Below, piece after piece: positions 61,601 through 64,000 of a stretch of 64,000 bases of DNA. Numbering within the stretch: position 1 is the first letter of the stretch; each line of letters opens with the position of its first letter. This stretch comes from Heliocidaris erythrogramma (taxonomy: Eukaryota > Echinodermata > Echinoidea > Camarodonta > Echinometridae): assembly GCA_025617745.1 (NCBI GenBank), contig CM046866.1, forward strand, positions 20,167,334 to 20,231,333, given 5' to 3'. The notes under the pieces were generated by a model. It saw nothing but the letters and a program-made list of their open reading frames with translations, had not been told where the DNA came from and ran no database searches. The position numbers and the translations under genes are program-made.

Positions 61601-63162
61601 TTGGCTTAAGCATTTCATTGTTTTCTCAGTGTGTTTTTTTTTTTGTATATTTTTCATTTTTTCCCCACTTTTGTTTCATTCTTTGTGATATATTTGTAGC
61701 CTTGGTAACAGTCTCTGGTTAGATCCTCTTGTTGAACGCTGTATGCTTGCAGAGACCAAGATGTCTGTAGACATTCATACTAGGAGAGAGATGATCAAAC
61801 AAGGATTTGCTGTGGATAACCCTGATGTAAGCTCAACTACGCTTTATATTCAATCACATAGAATTGAATTGTAAATGTCTTTCTTTGTAATAGAATACAT
61901 GCTGGACGTGAGAAGGCTGGGCAAGTCAGTCCATTGACCTTAAAACTCCCTTAAAGATAAAGTGGAGTTCTGGTCATGCGATTACATTGTGAAAGAAACT
62001 GTCTCAAAACAATTGAGAAAGGTTGATTATGTAGTACATAAGAATTGGTATATACTGTGAGGTTTTGGTATCATCAAAGTGATAAGAAATTAACCCAATC
62101 TTGCTGAAAAGCACATGCACTGCACACAGAAATGGGTATATGGCACTGCACACACATGTGGCATGAATGTTCGGCCTGAACGCTTCAGCTATTTCTTGTC
62201 ATATTTCTAATATGAGGGCATTTGAAGAGCTAACCTTTTCAGGGGACATTTATACTCTGATCTTCTTCCAAACTGACACAAAAGGATTGAGAAAGCTCAA
62301 AAGTTATTTTTCACCTTTCCCAGAACTAAACTTGTCTTTAAGGTTCACACATCATATGTAACCCCCCTGCAGCAAAATAAAGACTATCTATGTGGTAATG
62401 AATGGCAAGTGGGGGTGAGAATAAAGGATCGTAACAAAGGCCCTTTAGCTAACTCATTTATCTATATAGCAATGTGAGGTGCACTACACTTTTAATATTC
62501 TTTTATCTTTTTTCTTTTTTGCTGCAGTAAACCACATCATATAAAAACAAGCTTTACTTGATCCATTGAATTCTCTCATTTCCATAGCCTTAATACAGGG
62601 ACCACCCGTTTCCTGTTGACATTGGGTTAAACCTTTCTAATTAATGATATCTTCTAGACCAGTCATGATTTGTATTGATAAAGAGATGTGTATTTTTTTA
62701 AAATCCTTATTAATGTAACCTTAACCATATGGTAATAGGATTGGTTTGATATTTGAAAAAAATAGATAGATAAAAATATAAGAGGTAGCATGGTATGCCT
62801 TACAGCCCAAAATATTGAGATTGGAAATTGAATTAATATTAGAATCAATATTCTTAAAAATTCTATTGATGTGTTGTTGATATAAAGATTTTGAGGTGAA
62901 CAACTTTCAGAGGATAATTGTTATTTCAATAAAGTAATCTGTTGACATTCATTTTTAGTAGCAATATGAATAAGACCTTAAATGATTAATTTTTGCAACA
63001 GAAGTTTAGCATAAATACTTTGACATAATGCTGAAGCGAGTTATGCAAATACTCTTCAATGTATAATTCAATCTTTTTACAGCATATCAAGAACTTGCAG
63101 GAGTTATGTGAGGGGGAGTTGAGCCTCCCCAAAGATGCCCCACTCACACAAGTCAGTAAAAG
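19582..63162 (+). CDS. TDRD12: Tudor domain-containing protein 12 (TDRD12-like), 26 exons, 3' end beyond window
   Basis: This is a split gene assembled by hand. Exons: 19582-19608, 22235-22390, 24257-24345, 24800-24847, 25547-25666, 26682-26737, 27108-27193, 28103-28169, 28588-29656, 30131-30296, 31703-31894, 32590-32727, 34960-35061, 35911-35955, 36905-37096, 37738-37866, 44969-45089, 48089-48228, 49028-49162, 51348-51412, 57765-57867, 58628-58906, 60560-60649, 61128-61252, 61700-61826, 63083-63162. Every junction keeps frame. Layout by residue: Tudor 1 about 10-165; Ser/Pro-rich linker 217-573; DEAD-box-like core about 610-985; CCCH finger about 1038-1058; Tudor 2 about 1083-1290. Order and local sequence match vertebrate TDRD12, a cytoplasmic germline factor in secondary piRNA production that binds PIWI proteins; that role is known for the family and inferred here. 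The last exon ends in phase 2, so at least one more exon lies past base 64000. Vertebrate TDRD12 is near 1180 residues; this one is longer mainly through exon 9. Insect Yb-type proteins share the domain set, but the local matches favour TDRD12. Confidence 0.93.
19655..20160 (+). repeat. Direct duplication of about 283 bp with internal 21-25 bp iterations
   Basis: The block starting GATATACATCTGAAGG at 19659 recurs at 19942. Each holds repeats of GGTTCATAATTC followed by AAAATGAAAT. Similar words in inverted orientation follow the R1 element at 21066-21140, so R1 seems inserted into a larger foldback-like element. Confidence 0.7.
20190..21062. repeat. R1: minisatellite element with AGGTCA arrays
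   Basis: Starts ATGCCTCCGC, then a CCGG-type small dyad and a (TCCG)-rich stretch. Four or so units of about 145-170 bp follow, and it ends GGCGGAGGCATATAGGAGAC...TTCATCTTGTT. The units hold AGGTCA half-sites, for example at 20373, 20380, 20387 and 20396 (spacers 1, 1 and 3). Confidence 0.85.
21731..22103. mobile_element. TTAA-type MITE, copy 1 (intron 1)
   Basis: Begins TTAAAGATGAAG and ends near CTTTATAAG. It shares the body of copies 2 and 4, for example GCATGAATGTTTGGCCTGAA. The right TTAA is mutated. It lies just upstream of exon 2. Confidence 0.75.
22235..22390 (+). CDS. TDRD12: TDRD12 exon 2 (start of first Tudor region)
   Basis: Codes residues 10-61, beginning IEDPFHFWGK and ending NNPVKGK. 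The acceptor is cttttacag; the donor is gtatgt at 22391. An earlier gtaagg at 22386 would end the exon in phase 1 and break the join to MYLAQRPSD in exon 3, so the later donor is preferred. Confidence 0.9.
22636..23007. mobile_element. TTAA-type MITE, copy 2 (intron 2)
   Basis: TTAA at both ends (22636-22639, 23004-23007), with inverted ends TTAAAGATAAAGTAGAGTTC and its degenerate complement. Same family as 21731-22103 and 61951-62341. A TTAA target fits piggyBac or Kolobok types. Confidence 0.8.
23008..24256 (+). other. Intron 2 remainder, nothing recognised
   Basis: The line around 23508-23590 (CCCAACC, then GGCGGAAAAATTTCC) vaguely resembles the left end of the 6-bp-duplication hAT-like family, but no partner end is visible. 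Confidence 0.35.
24257..24345 (+). CDS. TDRD12: TDRD12 exon 3 (Tudor 1 core)
   Basis: Codes MYLAQRPSDSKWYRARV and on to HGIKAS. The LAQxxSDxxWYRAxV pattern is the Tudor signature around the first aromatic-cage strands. Ends in phase 2 at gtaagt. Confidence 0.92.
24800..24847 (+). CDS. TDRD12: TDRD12 exon 4 (Tudor 1)
   Basis: A 48-nt exon coding CHLVDYAESFLVPINR, where VDYAES fills the usual Tudor VDYGN position. Acceptor ctttttag, donor gtaagt. Phase 2 at both ends. Confidence 0.9.
   Translation: MSSSGLCRIILGSYQ
25547..25666 (+). CDS. TDRD12: TDRD12 exon 5 (extended Tudor 1)
   Basis: Codes LKEIPAKLKKFPSQAKPFR and continues through GLQPTTLHVTIEENQAELG. The run matches the staphylococcal-nuclease-like flank of an extended Tudor domain, where vertebrates have LPYRAKKFSLY. 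Donor gtatat is weak but keeps frame. Confidence 0.9.
26682..26737 (+). CDS. TDRD12: TDRD12 exon 6
   Basis: A 56-nt exon reading PADKWDIAAVEFFKNIVE, which aligns with vertebrate PAKKWDNAAIQYFQNLL. Acceptor ttattcag; ends in phase 1 at gttggt. Confidence 0.9.
27108..27193 (+). CDS. TDRD12: TDRD12 exon 7
   Basis: Codes DRSAQVDIHGTGLKETRF then VTLYVNTPHGQ. It matches the end of the extended Tudor fold (vertebrate EVYLYVT). Ends in phase 0 at gtaaga. Confidence 0.9.
27431..27778. mobile_element. TTAA-type MITE, copy 3 (intron 7), diverged
   Basis: TTAA at 27431-27434 and 27775-27778. The right part (ATTTTTCACCTTTCACAGAA) matches the family, while the left part differs, so it is a subfamily. Confidence 0.65.
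28103..28169 (+). CDS. TDRD12: TDRD12 exon 8
   Basis: Codes VNVNEELLKQGFAIQVERD and ends in phase 1. It corresponds to vertebrate VCVNDDLVAKNYA, the last helix of the first Tudor region. Donor gtgagt. Confidence 0.9.
28588..29656 (+). CDS. TDRD12: TDRD12 exon 9 (large Ser/Pro-rich linker)
   Basis: This 1069-nt exon codes residues 217-573, from VSEIGSSEGAC to the split codon after IIEE. It is rich in Ser, Pro and Arg with short iterations such as PSAQLSPS and PSAQPSPSPP, so it is probably disordered. It is the largest exon and explains most of the extra length over vertebrate TDRD12. An ATG-to-stop frame at 28524-29660 overlaps it, but bases 28524-28587 are intron, and the final TAG includes the donor gtagaa. 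Confidence 0.9.
30131..30296 (+). CDS. TDRD12: TDRD12 exon 10 (lead into helicase, Q-motif side)
   Basis: Codes SLLKQLKSGSPRDEP and a His-rich loop, then DPIRQISNAPFPEVIKQ, which resembles the segment before the Q motif of DEAD-box proteins. Ends in phase 0 at gtgagt. Confidence 0.9.
30342..30412. mobile_element. Truncated TTAA-type MITE fragment (intron 10)
   Basis: Matches the left part of copies 1 and 4 (GTTGAGTTCTGGCCATGCAA) for about 60 bases just after exon 10, then stops. Confidence 0.6.
30636..31480. repeat. R2: minisatellite element with AGGTCA arrays (intron 10)
   Basis: Same family as R1. It starts ATGCCTCCGCC, has a GTCCGTCCGTC run, several units of about 110-170 bp, and ends GGCGGAGGCATATAGGAGAT. 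The 3' part repeats GGCGATCAACTGAATTTA. Perfect AGGTCAAAGGTCA words occur near 30822 and 30934. Confidence 0.85.
31703..31894 (+). CDS. TDRD12: TDRD12 exon 11 (Q motif and altered motif I)
   Basis: Contains LQACAWPAVLRGRDLVGVAP followed by KDRGNTLAYLLPVI. The Q-motif and GRDLVGVA context are clearly DEAD-box, but Walker A reads APKDRGNT instead of AxTGSGKT. The exon must end after GGG at 31894 to join PLVLILC in phase 0, so the donor is gcgagt (GC-AG intron). Confidence 0.88.
31895..32589 (+). other. Probable GC-AG intron of TDRD12
   Basis: Exon 11 must end in phase 0 to join exon 12, and the base pair after GGG is GC (gcgagt). The nearest GT at 31899 would shift the frame. The acceptor is a long T tract ending gtgcag. 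The intron holds a TA-flanked MITE at 31997-32318. Confidence 0.8.
31997..32318. mobile_element. TA-flanked MITE (CTGTAAACGC ends), intron 11
   Basis: Left end CTGTAAACGCTGTTATTTTT and right end ATTTCTGCATTTACAG form an imperfect inverted pair with TA outside both. The interior carries TTCGCG and CGCGAA words. It fits a Tc1/mariner-type MITE. A related copy lies at 38170-38496. Confidence 0.75.
32590..32727 (+). CDS. TDRD12: TDRD12 exon 12 (motif Ia region)
   Basis: Codes PLVLILCTSWEHAETVCEI and on to YGGNNEKQQE. It matches vertebrate GPLAVIVCPGWKKAQFI. CTSW stands where motif Ia PTRELA is expected. Phase 0 at both ends. Confidence 0.92.
33018..34131. repeat. R3: minisatellite element with AGGTCA arrays (intron 12)
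   Basis: Begins with a CCGGCAC hairpin-like dyad at 33020-33040, then GTCCGTCTGTC, then diverged units with TCAAAGGTCA. It ends GGAGGCATATAGGAGATGCA...CATCTTGTT. Broken by a hAT-like insertion at 33386-33712. Confidence 0.8.
33386..33712. mobile_element. 327-bp hAT-like MITE nested in R3
   Basis: Ends TAGTGCTGGGAC and its diverged complement (CTCCCACCCCTA), with CCCGGGT-rich subterminal words. Flanked by GTCAGTTC (33378-33385) and GTCAATTC (33713-33720), an 8-bp duplication with one change. The R3 unit reads on across it. Confidence 0.8.
34328..34846. mobile_element. Foldback element with long inner inverted repeat (intron 12)
   Basis: Outer ends AATAGGTCAGTTTTCGTAAT and its diverged complement at 34826-34845. 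Inside, about 34420-34464 and 34478-34530 pair over roughly 50 bases (core GTGTTGTTAGGTTGG against CCAACCTAGCAACAC). Confidence 0.65.
34960..35061 (+). CDS. TDRD12: TDRD12 exon 13 (motif Ib region)
   Basis: Codes VQLVNGCQILISTLPCVLKM and ends NRLCHV. The GCQILISTP-like strand is motif Ib (vertebrate GCDVIVTTP). Donor gtatgt, phase 0. Confidence 0.92.
35062..35910 (+). other. Intron 13, nothing recognised
   Basis: Unique-looking AT-rich sequence with short open frames only. I see no repeat family shared with the rest of the window. Confidence 0.35.
35911..35955 (+). CDS. TDRD12: TDRD12 exon 14 (motif II, DEAN)
   Basis: A 45-nt exon coding IFDEANILFRDFFDE. Motif II reads DEAN, not DEAD: the catalytic Glu is kept and the last Asp is replaced. 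Vertebrate TDRD12 is also altered here (DEVE). Good acceptor and gtaagt donor. Confidence 0.9.
36085..36350 (-). mobile_element. SINE body, reverse orientation (intron 14)
   Basis: The complement matches the body of the SINE at 48284: CACTCTCCACCCAGGTG, the GGGTACCCG region, and a terminal ATT-rich tail (here at 36090). The tRNA-like head is missing or decayed. Confidence 0.65.
36905..37096 (+). CDS. TDRD12: TDRD12 exon 15 (motif III region)
   Basis: Codes VKSMMQELLGVLRVD and on to RQLLVFAHEWTSAI and YMTNQLVVITHKLEAAVYA. AHEW occupies the motif III (SAT) position, as vertebrate AVGVHW does. Ends RVRQ at gtaaag, phase 0. Confidence 0.93.
37131..37216. mobile_element. Short MITE with AAACCTGCTTTAG ends (intron 15)
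   Basis: Left TTTAAACCTGCTTTAGTAAC and right CCAGGTTTAACTGTAC form an inverted pair around GACTGCTC/GAGCAGTC. Related ends occur at 39386-39571. Confidence 0.55.
37738..37866 (+). CDS. TDRD12: TDRD12 exon 16 (motif IV region)
   Basis: Codes NIEMVDSSQRSRVLLSKLLS and then GTKAIIFANDRKTAIELMK. KAIIFAND is the motif IV strand (vertebrate KTLIFTCSV). A decayed copy of its 3' part follows at 37904-37996. Confidence 0.92.
37904..37996 (+). pseudogene. Decayed tandem copy of TDRD12 exon 16
   Basis: These 93 bases repeat the last 90 bases of exon 16 (37777-37866) with about a dozen changes, and they still end at a good gtaagc donor. The frame carries a TAA at 37919-37921 where exon 16 has CTA, and a 3-base insertion before ATGAAG. 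No acceptor-like site is evident just upstream. It is best read as a partial exon duplication that no longer codes. Confidence 0.8.
38024..39109. mobile_element. 1086-bp hAT-type element with exact 8-bp target duplication
   Basis: Ends CAGTGTTG and CAACACTG, flanked exactly by GTGTATAG at 38016-38023 and 39110-39117. Both subterminal regions carry GACCAAGACC-type iterations, in direct rather than inverted orientation (38036-38110, 39043-39086). A TA-type MITE (38170-38496) sits inside. There is no transposase frame. Confidence 0.88.
38170..38496. mobile_element. TA-type MITE nested in the hAT element
   Basis: The right end AACAGCGTTTACAG is followed by TA and matches the complement of 31997-32318. 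The left end CTGTAACG is diverged. The interior shares CGCGAATTCTAGAACTCGCG-like words. Confidence 0.65.
39386..39571. mobile_element. MITE with AAACCT ends and AAGACCAC iterations
   Basis: Left CAGTGAAACCTATCTATAAA and right TAAAGCAGGTTTGACAG are an inverted pair. TATAAAGACCAC and its complement GTGGTCTTTATA recur inside. It belongs with 37131-37216. Confidence 0.6.
39900..41596. repeat. R4: longest AGGTCA minisatellite element, 170-bp units
   Basis: It starts ATGCCTCCGCC, then a GTGCCGGAGGC dyad and (TCCG)n at 39950-39978. It ends GGCGGAGGCATATAGGAGAC...CATCTTGTT. The unit marker CGTTAC recurs at 39986 or so, 40157, 40327, 40497, 40667, 40837, 41007, 41177, 41347 and 41510, mostly exactly 170 bases apart. 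Two unit types (TAGCACCGTT and TAGCCTCGTT) mostly alternate. Most units hold AGGTCAAAGGTCAGAGGTCA. Confidence 0.92.
41597..42806 (+). other. Intron 16 segment, one solo transposon end
   Basis: At 42744-42758 the sequence GGTTGGCAGCTCTG matches the right end of the hAT-like family at 45254 and 49676, but no left end is visible. The rest is not recognised. A small palindrome lies at 41831-41851. Confidence 0.4.
42807..44878. mobile_element. Element B: 2.07-kb element with repeated GTGTCATGTCCGTTACG motifs
   Basis: Ends GGGCAATTCCA and TGGAATTGACC, flanked by ATAT on both sides (42803-42806, 44879-44882). Motif copies (+) at 43187, 44131, 44485, 44672 and 44851, and (-) at 43340 and 43361 as a 21-bp doublet. 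Right-side spacings are about 354, 187 and 178. There is no transposase frame. It ends 90 bases before exon 17. Confidence 0.75.
43495..43536. repeat. 13-bp inverted repeat inside element B
   Basis: AAATCTGCTTGTT and AACAAGCAGATTT flank a 16-base loop. Confidence 0.8.
44969..45089 (+). CDS. TDRD12: TDRD12 exon 17
   Basis: Codes TLTSSSIYTLLATDEMPSDS and then ERIKKEWYTHHRPDSIPIL, matching vertebrate NLQNVLEQWKKKLSSGSQIIL. It follows a 7.1 kb intron. Ends in phase 1 at gtaaga. Confidence 0.9.
45352..46327 (+). pseudogene. Non-LTR retrotransposon reverse transcriptase, 5'-truncated
   Basis: The open frame shows CGVPQGSLLGPLLFITYINDI-like block 4, the catalytic LFADDSNIF, the thumb-side TRFLGVLIDN, and the typical end YSGSAYWNSLP. 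It belongs to the CR1/Jockey side of non-LTR elements. The endonuclease and first RT blocks are missing. The frame is open for about 320 codons, so it is fairly young. It lies inside a hAT-like element within TDRD12 intron 17. Confidence 0.92.
46604..47050 (+). pseudogene. Decayed transposase N-terminal region
   Basis: Frames read YTIKWPCILRSKKDEFSARC then SIAHGAR, and after a break KAETLLTNFHTES. This resembles the DNA-binding Zn-finger start of hAT-family transposase-like proteins. In-frame stops and shifts make it non-functional. The family assignment is from memory of similar proteins. Confidence 0.55.
47558..47790 (-). mobile_element. SINE body, reverse orientation (intron 17)
   Basis: The complement matches the SINE at 48284 (AAGGAATTCCTTGAATGCTG, TAATATTGGAGTGCC and an ATT-rich tail). 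It lies about 500 bases from the forward copy, giving an inverted pair. Confidence 0.7.
48089..48228 (+). CDS. TDRD12: TDRD12 exon 18 (motifs V and VI)
   Basis: Codes VMTDGAISDVGITDAMYIIH then YDFPSNKSHYGKRMGCMMRH. It follows the DEAD-box V/VI pattern (TDxAxxGxD, VIxYDxP, YxHRxGRxGR). Here the last part is YGKRMGC, so the arginine-finger region is partly kept. Ends in phase 0. Confidence 0.92.
48284..48575 (+). mobile_element. tRNA-derived SINE, near full length (intron 18)
   Basis: The head carries an A box TGGTCTAGTGG (48297-48307) and a B box GGTTCGAGTCC (48340-48350) at tRNA spacing. A body follows with CTCCACCCAGGTGAAGTAAA, ending in an ATT-rich tail. Transcription by RNA polymerase III would be expected for an intact copy. 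Not a tRNA gene: acceptor-stem pairing is absent. Confidence 0.8.
49028..49162 (+). CDS. TDRD12: TDRD12 exon 19
   Basis: Codes KKNSSCQSLSFVSPDDVYVL then HMSELLFRSGQHLPSTF and ends VNQ. It aligns with vertebrate SVLLLTEKDASHAVGVLRYL. Acceptor gatacag, donor gtaaga. Confidence 0.88.
49676..50933. mobile_element. hAT-like element, second copy, 6-bp target duplication
   Basis: Ends CAGAGCTGCCAACC and GGTTGGCAGCTCTG, flanked exactly by ATGATA (49670-49675, 50934-50939). The inner flanks match 45254-47421. The middle holds an unassigned open frame (49980-50297) with no domain I recognise. Confidence 0.88.
51348..51412 (+). CDS. TDRD12: TDRD12 exon 20 (first half of CCCH finger)
   Basis: Codes AKEERRKKKPLCNQLKSFGV then CR. 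It holds the first two Cys of a CCCH zinc finger and matches vertebrate RPLCPYLKAFGFCK. Ends in phase 2. Confidence 0.92.
51413..52365 (+). other. Intron 20, first segment, nothing recognised
   Basis: No shared repeat or coding pattern is visible between exon 20 and the M2 copy. Confidence 0.35.
52366..53313. repeat. Minisatellite M2, second copy, left part (intron 20)
   Basis: Begins TGTATCCCCGGCACGTCACA and repeats the M2 unit with GGGTCAAAGGTCAT or close variants. It is interrupted at 53314 by another element and resumes at 54226-54470. Confidence 0.85.
53314..54225. mobile_element. 912-bp TIR element inserted in an M2 unit
   Basis: Ends GTGACCCGGCACCACAAAAC and the complement of GTTTTGTGGTGCTGGGTCAC, about 31 bp each. 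ATTT lies on both outer sides (53310-53313, 54226-54229), and the M2 unit reads on across it. No transposase frame. Confidence 0.85.
54226..54472. repeat. Minisatellite M2, second copy, right part
   Basis: Continues the unit interrupted at 53314 (TTGACTGATTTCTTTCAGAT and so on) for about 1.5 units before an R-type repeat begins. Confidence 0.75.
54473..55575. repeat. R5: AGGTCA minisatellite without its left end (intron 20)
   Basis: Seven or so diverged units of about 170 bp, resembling R3 more than R1/R4, with AGGTCAAAGGTCAAGGTCACAG (partial listing) near 54501 and 54658. The TCCG-rich left module is absent. Confidence 0.8.
55580..56060. mobile_element. Possible element with CCACCAAAGGTGG left end
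   Basis: Left GGCTTTGCCCACCAAAGGTG and right AAGGGCGAAGGCATACATTT look like the two ends of an R-type element that has lost its tandem units. The middle is unassigned. Confidence 0.4.
56480..56728 (+). mobile_element. Probable non-LTR retrotransposon 3' tail
   Basis: AATAAACCATTTTGAATGAA followed by GAATG iterations at 56716-56728 is the kind of 3' end made by CR1-like elements. No coding part is left. Confidence 0.45.
57130..57650 (-). pseudogene. Non-LTR retrotransposon C-terminal fragment, minus strand
   Basis: The minus strand, with shifts and stops, shows TNEEVLNRVHEELTLLKKI then a WLGH-like segment and GRSS...RGRPHKA-like region, together with an upstream LRKRLVKS. This is the recognised C-terminal region of RTE/Jockey-type polymerase proteins. 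It is inactive and lies just before exon 21. Confidence 0.75.
57765..57867 (+). CDS. TDRD12: TDRD12 exon 21 (second half of CCCH finger)
   Basis: Continues RSRMPCGSRHLVFADIDEPG and ends DLPRQGTVK. Joined to exon 20, the ligand spacing is exactly Cx8Cx5Cx3H. Acceptor ccattag, donor gtacaa, phase 0 at the end. Confidence 0.9.
57868..58627 (+). other. Intron 21, nothing recognised
   Basis: AT-rich, with no repeat family shared with the window and no coding pattern. Confidence 0.35.
58628..58906 (+). CDS. TDRD12: TDRD12 exon 22 (start of second Tudor region)
   Basis: Codes LIITYIVNASNYYVRLLAHR at the start and ends TIDSPGIAE. The NASNYYVRL strand opens an extended Tudor domain (vertebrate ILNATNYFGRI). 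The 279-nt exon keeps phase 0. Confidence 0.93.
59232..59935. repeat. R6: minisatellite element, units of 147-167 bp (intron 22)
   Basis: The left module CGCCCACCGGAGGTGAAGGC is followed by CCATCCGTCCGTCC. Units beginning TTATGACAGATAACTTT follow at 59285, 59452, 59599, 59746 and 59903. Each full unit has AAGGTCAAAGGTC. The unit sequence is unlike R1-R5 or M2 apart from this word. Confidence 0.88.
60560..60649 (+). CDS. TDRD12: TDRD12 exon 23 (Tudor 2 core)
   Basis: Codes VFYVDRGGTERVSINKL then RLPDHLRQVKFQ. YVDRGGTE is the Tudor D-x-G strand (vertebrate EFIDEGRTGLV). Acceptor tctcaag, donor gtaact. Confidence 0.93.
61128..61252 (+). CDS. TDRD12: TDRD12 exon 24
   Basis: Codes AVEVFMSRVKPTDKDYSWNP and then a segment ending KIMLR. 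It matches vertebrate [20 protein letters not shown] closely. Ends in phase 2. Confidence 0.95.
61700..61826 (+). CDS. TDRD12: TDRD12 exon 25
   Basis: Codes SLGNSLWLDPLVERCMLAET and ends MIKQGFAVDNPD. It matches vertebrate ALGNTVWIDPMV and GIDNPEH. Ends in phase 0 at gtaagc. Confidence 0.94.
61951..62341. mobile_element. TTAA-type MITE, copy 4 (intron 25), best preserved
   Basis: TTAA at 61951-61954 and 62338-62341. Inverted ends TTAAAGATAAAGTGGAGTTC and its diverged complement. The body matches copies 1 and 2 over most of its length. Confidence 0.85.
63083..63162 (+). CDS. TDRD12: TDRD12 exon 26 (last exon in window)
   Basis: Codes HIKNLQELCEGELSLPKD then APLTQVSKR, matching vertebrate HIEQLKKLREDAKIP. 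It ends in phase 2 at gtatgt, so the coding sequence continues past the window. Confidence 0.88.
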
Positions 63163-63269
63163 GTATGTGATTGCCAGAAGAGGCCATGGTACATTTTGGT
63201 TTGGTACATTATAGCATGATGCTTTCAAACTAGTATACTTTACTGGCTAGCCCATATGTATGATTATTT

Positions 63270-63735
63270 TATTCTACATTGGCCACTCTCAACTCTGGGG
63301 GGGTTCATAAAGCTGGTCGTAAAGTTACGCATGAATTTACGAATGACTTGAATATGACAAGCCAAGTGGGATGCTCAATCATTTTTTACCTGCATGAAGT
63401 AAAGTTGAACTGTGCAGATGTAGATTAACATTCTTATTATAACAAACATTTGTAATGCAAAAGTATATTCTTTGCCATAATTTAATTGAGGTTACTGGAA
63501 ATACAGTCACACTGTATAATAAAACATCAGGAAAATCTTTGGGCATCCTATCTGGCACTTTATATTCAAGTTGTTCATAAAGTCATGTGTAACTTTACCA
63601 ACGGCTTGATGAAACACCCCCAGGTGTAGTAAATGGTTACCTACATGTACATGTAGTTGGAAGTCATTTCTTGCATGCTTTCAGCACCTTGATAGGAAAG
63701 CTTGGCTAAAAGGAGGATAATAGTAGTACTTTATT
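63270..63735 (+). mobile_element. Decayed SINE copy split by a MITE (intron 26)
   Basis: GGCCACTCTC before 63294 and CAGGTGTAGTAAATGGTTAC after 63621 are consecutive parts of the SINE body seen at 48395-48430. The right part runs on to GGCTAAAAGGAGGATAATAG. The tRNA head is not clear. Confidence 0.6.
63295..63623. mobile_element. 329-bp MITE inserted in the SINE
   Basis: Ends CTGGGGGGGTTCATAAAGCT and the complement of the right end (AACTTTACCAACGGCTTGAT...CCCCCAG) pair over about 44 bases, with GTAAAGTTAC shared. The SINE body resumes on the other side. Confidence 0.75.
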
Positions 63736-64000
63736 GATGCCTCAGCATTCCCTGGGAAGGATAAGTGCATAGTACGAAACTAGAATTCATTACTAGTACC
63801 TGTGTAGTGGGAATCATGAAAGGTCTTGTCTGATGTTCATACAGGAACTTGTTCTCTGATTGGAAGTTGTGTCATACCATCATTAAAATTGTAAAGAAAG
63901 AAACTTCAGGGGTGGTATTCTGAGATTTATTTTATCTTGATTTTAGTGAAAAGATTTTAATTGTCATAACAAATTTTAAATTGGAACATTTCATTGGTGT

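Overview
The window reads as animal nuclear DNA: AT-rich, with GT-AG split genes, dense interspersed repeats, and almost no open frame above 150 codons. Frequent taggcct and tacatgta words, the repeat families, and an exon layout close to the vertebrate TDRD12 gene suggest a marine invertebrate deuterostome. A sea urchin or other echinoderm is most likely; this is inference, not proof.

One cellular gene is present. It lies on the + strand from 19582 to at least 63162 and runs off the right edge. I assembled 26 coding exons whose phases all agree (3947 nt, about 1315 codons). The protein is a TDRD12-type factor of the piRNA pathway: N-terminal Tudor domain, long Ser/Pro-rich linker, DEAD-box-like helicase core with altered ATPase motifs, a CCCH zinc finger split by an intron, and a second Tudor domain. 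One intron (31895-32589) appears to be of the GC-AG type.

Region 1-19.5 kb holds no cellular gene that I can support. It contains a telomere-like TTAGGG array inside a short inverted-repeat element (2387-2590), a 2.2 kb element with nine-plus 212-bp tandem units and an exact 9-bp target duplication (3472-5683), a dispersed motif cluster (9.1-14.6 kb) with a minisatellite element inside it (11.2-13.3 kb), and a broken Ty3/gypsy integrase fragment split by a 1160-bp inverted-repeat element (17062-18221).

The introns (19.6-64 kb) are packed with mobile DNA. There are TTAA-flanked MITEs, TA-flanked MITEs, hAT-like elements with 8-bp and 6-bp target duplications, a tRNA-derived SINE family, non-LTR retrotransposon pieces on both strands, and several families of ~150-210 bp tandem units. 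Those last families all carry GGTCAAAGGTCA, a nuclear-receptor DR1-like motif.

Two patterns deserve most attention. The first is three repeat clusters sharing a related 15-base core (TGTAACGTCCG-like), often spaced by multiples of roughly 175-190 bp. The second is the recurrence of AGGTCA half-site arrays in otherwise unlike minisatellite elements.
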